Shown one piece after another: positions 15,403 to 23,930 of a stretch of DNA of 64,000 bases; within the stretch, counting starts at the first letter, position 1, and each line of letters begins with the position of its first letter. The translations under genes were made by a program, and so were the position numbers. The stretch is from an uncultured Selenomonadales bacterium (lineage in GTDB: Bacteria; Bacillota; Negativicutes; Selenomonadales; Selenomonadaceae). Location of the stretch: positions 23,224 through 87,223 of the forward strand of contig CAMZAX010000007.1 in the NCBI GenBank assembly GCA_947304355.1. Reading direction: 5' to 3'. Below the pieces are notes generated by a model that did no database searches, was not told where the DNA came from, and was given only the letters and a program-made list of their open reading frames with translations.

Positions 15403-17389
15403 TCTTGCGGTGTTCAATCGAAATGACGGGCACCAAAATTTCTTCCAAGGACGCGCCGCCGTGAATCTCGTTGCCGGGTGCGCCCTTTTGTGCGAAGCGC
15501 GAATAATCCGCGAAAATTATTTTGCCGTCGTGTTCGAGGGCGTTCGGAAAGTTTTCGGCGTCGTGCGGCAACGCGTCAGCGAATCGCCCGTTTTTGTAGA
15601 CCTTGCGATTTTCGGCGGGCTGCGCGGCGTTGAAGTTTGTTTGACGGGCAAGCACCGCCAAGCGACTCGTGCCGTGATCTGCGCTGAGAATTATTTTGTC
15701 GTAACCTTTGAACGCACGCAAAATTTTTTCCTTGAGGGTCGTCAGCAAATACAGTTCGCTTAAAATATTTTCGGGGTAAGGAAGATTCTCGTGCTTGCGC
15801 GTGTCGAGTGAAAGCACTTCGCCCGCAACGTTCCTGCCTTGCAAAAAGTCCTTGTTGAGCTCCGTGACTGAAGGCAAATTGCAACGCCCGACTTGATACT
15901 TGACCGAAAAATTTCCCGCCAACGACGCGAAGTCTGCCGCAAAAAAGTTCATGTACTCCGCGCCCAGCCCGTCGACGAAAAAAATCGCCGACTTATCGGA
16001 ATACTCCGCGCCGACAATTTCATTGCGCGACTTCAAGGCGTAAATGGTTTCGTCCGCCTTGCAAGCGATTTCGGCAACCCGGCGATTGAAATCCTCGGTC
16101 AGTCGATTGGTTACCTTGAGCCATCGATACCGGCGAAAATATTCAGCTTGCTCCGCCGTCAAACCCGCCGCGCCTTCGGACAAATACTTTGCCAACGCGG
16201 GGAATGTCCGTTGCAAAATCTTCCTTGCCGCCGCCGATTCGCCGAACCGAACTCGTTGCAAAATCTCGAAGACGGCAAGACGCTCGGTTTGCGAATTGTC
16301 CGTCAAAATTTTCAGGGCAATAAACTTGTCCGCCGACTTGACCCGTTCGCCGAAATGTTCGGGCGGCAACATTTTCATGAGCGACAAAATTTCACGCCGC
16401 TCGTCACAGAGGTCGTCGAAGTTTTTTTCAGCGGCGCAAACAAAAATCTGTTCGTAAATCTGCGCGGCGAAATCTTCGAAGGAGTCCGCCGCATTGGCGC
16501 AACGTGCCGCATAACTCAAACCCTGCAACTTGCACCTCAACCACAAAAGCCATTGCTGAAACTTTTCAAGGTCGCCAAAATTTTTAAACACCATCGCGCT
16601 GAAGGTGTCGACTTTGAATTCTTCGCAAAACGCCCGCTCGAAACTTCCCGAAGCCGCAACCAAATCGGCAAGCCGTTGCCAATGATCTTCGCGCCCGTCA
16701 TTTCGTTTGAACTCGGCAGGCAAGGCGTAACGGCAGCGGAGCAGGTCAAACGCGTTGGCGATTACTTTAACGTCGTCGAAAAAATTTTTGTCCTGAAAGT
16801 GGACGGCGTGAGCCGTATACAGGGTCAACGTCGCGGCGGGCGACTCTTCCAAACGCTGAAAATATTGCTTGAAGCCGTCAACGCGCTCGCCGGCAGTATT
16901 GAACTGCATGGACTTTTGAATTATCGTCAGCGAACATTCGTCCGTTGCCGCCGCCGAAAGGATTATGCATTCCCTTTTGCGCGGGTCGGTGCCCTTCAGC
17001 GACAGGAAAAAATCTTTCAGCCGATACGTCAGAAAATACACGCGGAACGAGTAAATCTCGCCTTTGAACACGTCGACGAACATTTTGACTTCTTGCGCGG
17101 CGCGTTCGGGATTGACGCGCAGAAATGCCGACAACGGCAGGACGCAAACGCTTCGGGTTGTCCCTTGCAAGTCGTTACGCAACTTCCGCAGATTCGGCAA
17201 GCTGTCGGAGCCCGCGCAGTAATCCGACAGGAAAATAAAATCCGTCGTCAGCGTGCCCAGAAAATTTTTCATTTCGCGCCACTCCGACAACGAATCCGTA
17301 TTTATGAACCGCACGGGCGTCAAAGCTTGTTGACCCTTGTCGTGCCGCAAAAATGTCTTAAGCTCCTCAAGATCTTCAAAGATAATCAT
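15395..17389 (-). CDS. pglZ: PglZ-domain protein, BREX core component
   Basis: This 664-residue protein has a C-terminal PglZ alkaline-phosphatase-like domain. The metal-site region reads SAIFFVDGLGAEYMNFF (about 455-471), followed by VGRCNLPSVTELNKDF, the later strand KIILSADHGTSRLAVL and a C-terminal HGGASLEEILVPVI, all hallmark PglZ elements. PglZ occurs in every BREX type. The helical N-terminal half is less conserved. It is the last gene of a six-gene minus-strand operon, 10 bp after the preceding gene, with ribosome site CTTGAGGCGAGCGTA. Absence of a methylase and presence of a PAPS-reductase gene upstream favour BREX type 4. Confidence 0.88.
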   Translation of the reverse strand: MIIFEDLEELKTFLRHDKGQQALTPVRFINTDSLSEWREMKNFLGTLTTDFIFLSDYCAGSDSLPNLRKLRNDLQGTTRSVCVLPLSAFLRVNPERAAQEVKMFVDVFKGEIYSFRVYFLTYRLKDFFLSLKGTDPRKRECIILSAAATDECSLTIIQKSMQFNTAGERVDGFKQYFQRLEESPAATLTLYTAHAVHFQDKNFFDDVKVIANAFDLLRCRYALPAEFKRNDGREDHWQRLADLVAASGSFERAFCEEFKVDTFSAMVFKNFGDLEKFQQWLLWLRCKLQGLSYAARCANAADSFEDFAAQIYEQIFVCAAEKNFDDLCDERREILSLMKMLPPEHFGERVKSADKFIALKILTDNSQTERLAVFEILQRVRFGESAAARKILQRTFPALAKYLSEGAAGLTAEQAEYFRRYRWLKVTNRLTEDFNRRVAEIACKADETIYALKSRNEIVGAEYSDKSAIFFVDGLGAEYMNFFAADFASLAGNFSVKYQVGRCNLPSVTELNKDFLQGRNVAGEVLSLDTRKHENLPYPENILSELYLLTTLKEKILRAFKGYDKIILSADHGTSRLAVLARQTNFNAAQPAENRKVYKNGRFADALPHDAENFPNALEHDGKIIFADYSRFAQKGAPGNEIHGGASLEEILVPVISIEHRKKN

Positions 17390-17399
17390 TACGCTCGCC

Positions 17400-18956
17400 T
17401 CAAGAATTTTTCAAAATGCGGATGCCCAAAAGCGTGTCCTTTTCAATGAGCTCCTCAAGATATTTCTTCGCCTCCTCGGCTGAAAACCTGCGGACTGTTT
17501 CGCGGACGGTCGGCAGGAATTTTTCTTTATAACTTTTGTCCGCCAAAAAGATAATCCGCCCTTTGCAGTTGTCCTTCTTTGAAAACCAAGAGTAAACGTC
17601 ATTGCCCAAGCGTCGCCGCAAAATTTCACGCAACGCATCGACTTCGATAACGGTGGCATAATCTTCGCCGCAAAAATAGCGCACGAACGCCCGCTCACAA
17701 TTTCGTTTATTGGCAAGCCGCGAAAGCTTGTCGCTGCGGAGAAACTTCAAAGCCGAATCCAATGCCGCCTCGTTGGGCAACGTTGACGTCTTGTTCAGTG
17801 CGGCGAAATACGACTGAGCGTCCTCAAGGCAATTTTGAAACGCGCAAAGGATTGGCATTCCGTGCCGGCTTGACCAGTCGGCGGGCGAATCCGTGCCCGT
17901 GACTTCTTGCCATGTCGCGAAAAATTTATCGGTCTTTTCGTCCCGGCGCATTTTCTGCAGGCGCGCTTTCATCTGCAAAACAAAATCGTCGCGGGTCTTG
18001 AAAAAATTTCCTTCCGGCGCGTCGTTGAACATTTTCTCGGCGAGTGTCGAATCAATCGCGGCGTCGACGTATTTCGTCAAGGCTTCGGCAAAGACGGTAA
18101 ATTGATTCTCGAAAAATTCCGTGAACAGCGGCGCGAATTGATTGATTTGCTCCGCCGCCTGTCCGAAATTTTTTTCGCCGGTGCCGCGCAAAGTCGCGAA
18201 GGTCTGCAAGAGGTTTTTCAATTCGGGCTGAAATTCCTCGACGACTGCATACGGAATTTTGATGCGGTTGCACTTGTCGCCCAAGGATTCAAAAGCTTCG
18301 GGCAATTTTTTTTGCGGCGCGGAAAGGATACGGTTAATCGCCTCAATCAAGCGCAGTTCGTCAAACAGATTATCAATCTGCCGATTCACGTCGTCGACCT
18401 GCCAAAGATAAGCCGAATCGTCCGAAAGCTTTTCATTGAGCCGCGACAGATATTCGCCGTCAAGGAGTTTCAATCGCCCGACGATTTTTTTCAGCTCCGG
18501 CTTATACTGAGCGACGTAGCCCGTCATGCCCGTCTTAAAATTTTCTTCGCGCACGATGTCTTTAAGCTCGTCAATGACAGCGGGATTTTTTTCGTAAATG
18601 ACAAAAATATCGTCCGCCACTTTCGTCACGTCACGACCCGCTTTAGGATTTATGATCTCTTCAATCAGTTGCAAGAAGCGCAGATAAATATTCTTGTGCG
18701 GCGCGTCGAAATAATTTTCCTCGACGAAGTATTTCAATGCCCACAGCGGATAACGACCTTTGGTAAGCCGAACACGTATGCTTTTTGCCGCGTCTTCAAC
18801 GGAATTGACTTTGCCTTCGGGCAGGTTAAAAATATCAGACGTTATTCGGCAAAATTCTTTGTGTTCAGGCGTCTGCTTAACGATGAACTTATCTCGCGCG
18901 GCAGGCAACTCCTTGACCGTATTCACGATTAAATTGCAAAGCCGTTCTCGCGTCAA
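17400..18956 (-). CDS. Large helical protein, probably the C-terminal half of a split BrxC/PglY
   Basis: This 518-residue protein has no recognised catalytic motif. It is almost entirely helical and rich in Lys, Glu and Phe, ending LEELIEKDTLLGIRILKNS. The TTG start overlaps the stop of the upstream ATPase gene (TTGA), so the pair is translationally coupled. BrxC/PglY ATPases usually have about 1100-1300 residues in one chain. The upstream gene gives 869 and this one 518, so a natural split of BrxC is the simplest reading. It could also be a separate helical adaptor. Confidence 0.55.
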   Translation of the reverse strand: MTRERLCNLIVNTVKELPAARDKFIVKQTPEHKEFCRITSDIFNLPEGKVNSVEDAAKSIRVRLTKGRYPLWALKYFVEENYFDAPHKNIYLRFLQLIEEIINPKAGRDVTKVADDIFVIYEKNPAVIDELKDIVREENFKTGMTGYVAQYKPELKKIVGRLKLLDGEYLSRLNEKLSDDSAYLWQVDDVNRQIDNLFDELRLIEAINRILSAPQKKLPEAFESLGDKCNRIKIPYAVVEEFQPELKNLLQTFATLRGTGEKNFGQAAEQINQFAPLFTEFFENQFTVFAEALTKYVDAAIDSTLAEKMFNDAPEGNFFKTRDDFVLQMKARLQKMRRDEKTDKFFATWQEVTGTDSPADWSSRHGMPILCAFQNCLEDAQSYFAALNKTSTLPNEAALDSALKFLRSDKLSRLANKRNCERAFVRYFCGEDYATVIEVDALREILRRRLGNDVYSWFSKKDNCKGRIIFLADKSYKEKFLPTVRETVRRFSAEEAKKYLEELIEKDTLLGIRILKNS

Positions 18957-21562
18957 GGTATGCGTGTTGCTGTTGAAATCGCGACGTAAAAATTTTTATC
19001 GGCATAGTCTTTCATCAGGAGCGTGAACAGGAACACGGAGCCCGCGCACTTAAGCAAGCCTACGGGCGGTTTCTTCAGCGCGTCCCAAATATCATTGAAG
19101 TCGGTTTCGTTCCGTTGTGTCAAGCCCTCTTCAATGACCCTGTCGACGACGATTTTCATTTTGGAAATCGGATGCGAAGGCGTTGTCAACCAATATTTGT
19201 CGCCACCGTGCCCGCAAAGGTCGTCGAAAGATTCGCCAATAAAATTGAGCCAATTTGAACTGCCCTTGACTCGCTCGCCGCTCAAAGCATATTTGGCAAC
19301 CGTCTCCGTAAATCCGCTCGGCGAAAAAAGTCTGTCGTTGATTGAAATTTCCTCCAAGCCGCCGCCGAAAAATTTCTTGTTCAATTCCCTTAGCAACTTG
19401 AATAAATTGCCGTCGCCCGTTATTTGCGTCGAGTCCTCTGCGGAACTCCACACACGCACGGTCGCCACGCCGAGCTGATGAATCCATTCGTCAATGAGGT
19501 CTGCCGCCGCTTTCTTTGAAAACCGCACTTGCCCCGACTGATTCGGCATATCTCTGAAATAAAGTTCGCGGGCTTTGTTCTGAACAAATTTTTCATAACG
19601 TTGTTTCGTAAACGGCGTGCTCGAAAAATCCGCGACGAGACAACGTTCCGGAAATTTTTCGCGTATCTTCCGGAGCACTTGATTGACTTTGCCCTGTTCG
19701 TCTTCGTCGACGGCGAAAATGTAAAACGTCAGTATCTGATTGTCGGCAAGACGTAAATTCGCCGCGCCCGATTGCAGAAATTTTGTCGGCGAAATGATCT
19801 GAATATCGAGACGATACTTGAGGTAATCGGTCGGCTTGAATTTTTTTGACACGCCGTAGGATTCGTCTTTGATGAGCGCGTCGAAGGATTTTTCATGTCG
19901 CACCACTTCCAAAAGATTCTTCATGCGGTCGGGATCGGTTTGCATGGTCGCCAAAATATATTCGGTGTCGTCGCCCTCTTCAAGCGGGCTGATTATTCCC
20001 CTGCCGGCGAAATAATCCAGCGTCGAATTGACTTCGCTTGCAATCGGCGTGCCCGCAAAGCAGGCGTAAATATTTTTCTGCGTCGAACGCAAAAGCGCAC
20101 TCACACCGCTGCGCCCGCCGTAGCTTTTTTGTTGCAGGGCGAATAAAGTCAATGTCGTTTTCAATATGCGCCGCTGATTCTCGTTCTTGCAGACAGGCGC
20201 GAAGTTGCCGTAATGCCCCATTGCCTCTTGAAATGTTTCGTCGAGGTCGGGGTTGTCTTCTTGAAAGAAATAGTCCCAAAGAAAATCCGTCGTCAGAAAA
20301 TTGTCGCCGCCGTATTCAAAGCCGTGTTCGTCTATAAAATTTCTGAAACTGCCTTCGCCCGCCGCGCAGATAAATTGGAACATCGTGCGTTGATTCGAGC
20401 TGATTGACTGCGCGATAAATTTCAGCAGGCAGGCGGCGTAAGGGTGAATCGGCAAAAGCTTTTGCAGGTCGCCGAGGTTAATTTTATCGTCGCGTTGCAG
20501 GATGAAGTCCGCTCCGTCGCGTCGGACACTTTCCCACAGTTCGCGTGCGCATTTTTGCCAAGCATCTTTTAAAGCCGGCTCAATCGTCAAAGCCTGCGCC
20601 ATTAACTGAAACGCCGTGTGTTCAGCCAAAGTGATTCGGGCAAGTTTAAAGCGCGCTTCTATGATTTTCCTCTGAACGGCGTCCGTTATCAGCTGATTGG
20701 CGTCGCCGTGCGTGATGAGGAAAAAATAAAAGCTCAATTCTGCGGCGTGTTGCGCCAATTCCTGCAAGCCCGTGATGTTGTTCAAATTATTGCGAAAGTA
20801 CTCGGTGAACTCGTCCCAAATGAACACGATGGCATAAAGATTATTTTTCGTGCGGACGTCCCGCAGCCAAGCAATAACATCCTGCGCGGACATTGACCAG
20901 TTGTAAGATTCACTTTCCGCCACGTCGACAATATCTTCAAGCAATTCAAGACGCTCCTGCCCGTCAAGGGTTTCCAAGTCCGCAATGATTTCATCGGGCG
21001 AGGTGTATGTTAAAAACTTCCCGCGATACTTGTTGAAGGCGGCGCGGAAGTTGAAGGCAGCGTTCGGGTCTTTCAGCGTCGCCAACACCCTGTCGAGAAT
21101 CGCGGCGGCTCCCGTGTATTCATAACCGTTTTCGCGAAGAGCGCGCTTGACCGATTCGATTATCGTGTTGAAAAGCTTGTTTTGGGAATTGATGCCTGAC
21201 GACGAGCTGTGGTGGACGACAAGAATTTTGCCTTTGCCGCGCACGCCCGCGACCCGTCGCCACAGCGGATTCATTTCGTCATGTGCGAAGTAACTTTCGA
21301 CTTTGTCAAGCTCGTCTTCCAAAATGTGCTTGATGACGAACGAAGCAAATGTCTTGCCCGTGCCGTAACTGCCGCTTATCCAAATCGGGCGGTCTTTCAA
21401 GGCGGTGCCCTTTTCCAGCGTCTCAATCATCAGCGTCAAAATCTTTTTGAAACTTTCGTGCGGGTAAAAGGATTTCCATCTGTCGGGGTGAGTTCTGTCG
21501 CTGCTCGACGAGAAAACCGGGATGAAGTCCGATTCAACCTTTATGTAATCTTTGTAAAGCAT
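18953..21562 (-). CDS. brxC: BrxC/PglY-like P-loop ATPase of the BREX-like operon
   Basis: This 869-residue protein has Walker A GSYGTGKT at residues 64-71 and a Walker B-like AIVFIWDEFTEYF about residue 250. Next comes an AAA-type arginine/sensor region, and the C-terminal half includes a winged-helix-like segment. The opening (YKDYIKVESDFIPVFSSSSD) fits BrxC, the large ATPase shared by BREX systems. The ribosome site CCGAGGTGATAAACAGTC precedes the ATG. It is shorter than typical BrxC and overlaps the next gene, which probably supplies the missing part. BrxC is thought to work with PglZ in host marking and phage exclusion. Confidence 0.75.
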   Translation of the reverse strand: MLYKDYIKVESDFIPVFSSSSDRTHPDRWKSFYPHESFKKILTLMIETLEKGTALKDRPIWISGSYGTGKTFASFVIKHILEDELDKVESYFAHDEMNPLWRRVAGVRGKGKILVVHHSSSSGINSQNKLFNTIIESVKRALRENGYEYTGAAAILDRVLATLKDPNAAFNFRAAFNKYRGKFLTYTSPDEIIADLETLDGQERLELLEDIVDVAESESYNWSMSAQDVIAWLRDVRTKNNLYAIVFIWDEFTEYFRNNLNNITGLQELAQHAAELSFYFFLITHGDANQLITDAVQRKIIEARFKLARITLAEHTAFQLMAQALTIEPALKDAWQKCARELWESVRRDGADFILQRDDKINLGDLQKLLPIHPYAACLLKFIAQSISSNQRTMFQFICAAGEGSFRNFIDEHGFEYGGDNFLTTDFLWDYFFQEDNPDLDETFQEAMGHYGNFAPVCKNENQRRILKTTLTLFALQQKSYGGRSGVSALLRSTQKNIYACFAGTPIASEVNSTLDYFAGRGIISPLEEGDDTEYILATMQTDPDRMKNLLEVVRHEKSFDALIKDESYGVSKKFKPTDYLKYRLDIQIISPTKFLQSGAANLRLADNQILTFYIFAVDEDEQGKVNQVLRKIREKFPERCLVADFSSTPFTKQRYEKFVQNKARELYFRDMPNQSGQVRFSKKAAADLIDEWIHQLGVATVRVWSSAEDSTQITGDGNLFKLLRELNKKFFGGGLEEISINDRLFSPSGFTETVAKYALSGERVKGSSNWLNFIGESFDDLCGHGGDKYWLTTPSHPISKMKIVVDRVIEEGLTQRNETDFNDIWDALKKPPVGLLKCAGSVFLFTLLMKDYADKNFYVAISTATRIP

Positions 21563-21581
21563 GACTGTTTATCACCTCGGT

Positions 21582-21911
21582 TTAAAAAAGTTGAACGACT
21601 TCTTCGGGCGTTTTGTCGCGATTCAAAAAAATATTTTCCATGATACCTTTGTTGAAGTCCACGCGAATGAAGTCGGGATAATCGTTGGCAAGCCCTTGCA
21701 GGAGCGGGCGCAATATCTCTTCGTCGAGACCGAACAAAATTTTCGGGCTCAAAGCCTCGCGTTCGTCGCTGTCGTCAAGCAATTCGGTCAGCGTGAAGCT
21801 GTAGAGTGCGTCCGCGTGCGCGGCGAACAGGTACAGGCTGTACAAAATCACGAGCGGTTCGGGGTGTTCCCAAGCCGCCCGCGTAATCGAAATAACGATA
21901 TTGCCTTTCAT
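21582..21911 (-). CDS. Small unrecognised protein of the BREX-like operon (109 aa)
   Basis: This 109-residue acidic protein starts MKGNIVISITRAAWEHPEPL, followed by a helical stretch and LTELLDDSDEREALSPKILFG. It could be a winged-helix or small adaptor; no signature motif is visible. It sits 12 bp after the PAPS-reductase gene and 19 bp before the ATPase gene. That fixed position in the operon argues that it works with them. The ribosome site (TAAGG) is weak. Confidence 0.6.
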   Translation of the reverse strand: MKGNIVISITRAAWEHPEPLVILYSLYLFAAHADALYSFTLTELLDDSDEREALSPKILFGLDEEILRPLLQGLANDYPDFIRVDFNKGIMENIFLNRDKTPEEVVQLF

Positions 21912-21923
21912 TGCGCAAAAACC

Positions 21924-23930
21924 TTAACCGAGCTGCCGACCCGTCGGAGATTCGCGAAAGAAATTCTTCAGTGCCGTCAGTGCATTTCGCTTCGTTCGCT
22001 CTTTGAGTGAATCGCCGAGCATTTCCATAAAGGTTTCGTTGTCCAGCGGCGTGTAAAATTCGACCTTCTTGACGAAGAAATTTATCAGCGCGGATCGATA
22101 GGCGGCGTTGACCCAAAATATGCCCCAAAGTTTCAAACTGTCCGCACCGAGCGCAACGAGCTTGTCCAAGTTCGCGATGAAATTTCTTTTGTCGATAAGC
22201 AAGCCGACTTCCTGTCCCCAGTTGCGAAAACTTTCAAACATCTTTGAGCCCATGCGCTCATTGCCCCAAAAAGCCTGCGGGTTTTCAAAAAGAATTTTTA
22301 TCCACTCCGCCCGCAAACCAAAAGTTCTGTGGTTGTCAATGCCTTTGACGTTCATGCCTTCCGTGTCGCCTCCGCATTTCAAAGAATCAGCCGCCAGACA
22401 GCCGCCGGGCTTGTCCAAGCACCTGTAACAGTGCCGACAATTTTTTATCCGCACGTCGTCGGCGGTTATAATCAAGGCACAGTGCGGACATTCTATCATA
22501 CAATCGCGGCAGTTGCTACAATACGCCGCTTTGTTCAAAATTTTTTTCAGCCGACCGAGGAATTGAATCGCTTTCTTGTCGAGCACGGGCATGCGCAGGG
22601 AAATGGTTTCCTTGTCGCCTTGAACTTCGACACCGAAAATTATCGTCTCGCCTTCATACTGCAGAGCAAATCTGTTTTCACCGATTTCAACGAAGTCGCC
22701 GAGCACCGGCATCCACTTGCGCCACGAATAATTTGCGTCGCTGATAATGAAGTCAACACGACCGCCGCCGCGCAGAGTCTCAATCTTTTGTCGCCCGATC
22801 GTCAAAATCTTTCCGCCCGTGCGTTTCTTCCAGCCTTGGTCGTTCAGATACTCGCGCCATTCCTCTGCGGACGTAAAACCTTTATCAATACTTCGCTTGA
22901 CGACGCCGACAAAAGGCGCAATCTCTTCGGGATAAAAATAATTTTGCAGGCAATCGTTCAGCTCCGAAGACAACGGGCACAGCTTGCACCTGACTCGCGG
23001 CAACCCGTTACGATAAGATTGACTGAACGGCAATTTTCCCGCAAACAGATATAAAAAAATTTCGGCGGACGACCATTCGAGAATCGGGTAAAAATTTATT
23101 TGCGCGGGGTGCTTGCGGCTCACGGCAATTTTGTCGTAAGTCGAACGCCTTTCGCTTTCCTCGGCACGCACGCCGACAAATGCCATTGCCCGAAAATTTT
23201 TCACGTCGACGACGGAACATTGGCGGCGGGCAGCGATAATCTCCTTGACCTTGGCGAGCGAAGGTCCTGCCTTGTGCACGGGACAACACCAGCGAATTTT
23301 TCGGGCGGGCGGTCCCATGAATTGCCACGAGTCAAGGGCGTCGAAGGGTGCGCGTGCCGTATACCATTTCAAATCGGCAAACAGTTTCCGCACCGCCGCA
23401 ACCGTCCGACAGGTGTCGTCGAGCTCCATTGTTGTATCGCCGAAAATAACTTCAAAGGCGTCGTGCGGCAACGCCCGCTGAATCAAATCCAGCATAACCG
23501 TCGAATCTTTGCCGCCGCTGAACGCCGTATAAAACAAGTCAACCTTGCTCTTGTAAGCGTTGAAGGTACCGTAAATATTTTTGAGCGTCCGCTGAACCAT
23601 GCCCGTCATCAGGTCTTCGTTTTTGACAAGCATGGCTTTCACGTCGACGGGCGACAACGACAAATTGGCGGTCACATTCTTCAGCGCGGGCAGAGTAAAC
23701 AAATTGCCGCCCTGCGTTTCGGCAACAAGCTCACCGCGATAAAAATAGCGTCGACCCTCTGCCCAACAGAGCGGCTCTTTCGTGTGCGGAAACTGCCAGC
23801 CGTAATTTCTGTCCAATCCGAGAAAATTCAACTCTTCAAAAAAGACGGGGCGAACCTCTTTGGCAAGTTCCGAAATATTCGGTGTAAGATTATAACCGCC
23901 CGTAACGCTGTCCCATTCGTAAGCATACAT
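21924..23930 (-). CDS. PAPS-reductase/PP-loop protein with C-terminal ferredoxin-like clusters (BrxP-like)
   Basis: This is a roughly 668-residue protein. The PP-loop FSGGKDSTVMLDL, near residues 137-149, marks the PAPS-reductase/DndC superfamily, which adenylates or handles sulfur. RKIRWCCPVHKAGP carries a second conserved cysteine pair. Near 465-505 a CxxCxxxCPxC series (YCSNCRDCMIECPHC, then CRHCYRC) predicts two 4Fe-4S clusters. A PAPS-reductase (BrxP) defines BREX type 4, where it replaces the usual methylase. DndC, the phosphorothioation enzyme, is a relative. ATG 23930 is chosen over ATG 23939 because GGTGATCTGC fits it. It overlaps the upstream gene by about 40 bp. Confidence 0.8.
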   Translation of the reverse strand: MYAYEWDSVTGGYNLTPNISELAKEVRPVFFEELNFLGLDRNYGWQFPHTKEPLCWAEGRRYFYRGELVAETQGGNLFTLPALKNVTANLSLSPVDVKAMLVKNEDLMTGMVQRTLKNIYGTFNAYKSKVDLFYTAFSGGKDSTVMLDLIQRALPHDAFEVIFGDTTMELDDTCRTVAAVRKLFADLKWYTARAPFDALDSWQFMGPPARKIRWCCPVHKAGPSLAKVKEIIAARRQCSVVDVKNFRAMAFVGVRAEESERRSTYDKIAVSRKHPAQINFYPILEWSSAEIFLYLFAGKLPFSQSYRNGLPRVRCKLCPLSSELNDCLQNYFYPEEIAPFVGVVKRSIDKGFTSAEEWREYLNDQGWKKRTGGKILTIGRQKIETLRGGGRVDFIISDANYSWRKWMPVLGDFVEIGENRFALQYEGETIIFGVEVQGDKETISLRMPVLDKKAIQFLGRLKKILNKAAYCSNCRDCMIECPHCALIITADDVRIKNCRHCYRCLDKPGGCLAADSLKCGGDTEGMNVKGIDNHRTFGLRAEWIKILFENPQAFWGNERMGSKMFESFRNWGQEVGLLIDKRNFIANLDKLVALGADSLKLWGIFWVNAAYRSALINFFVKKVEFYTPLDNETFMEMLGDSLKERTKRNALTALKNFFRESPTGRQLG

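Noticed and set aside
15893..17449. 518-codon plus-strand frame opposite pglZ
   Set aside because: It is an antisense shadow with low-complexity composition, whereas the minus-strand product carries PglZ motifs.
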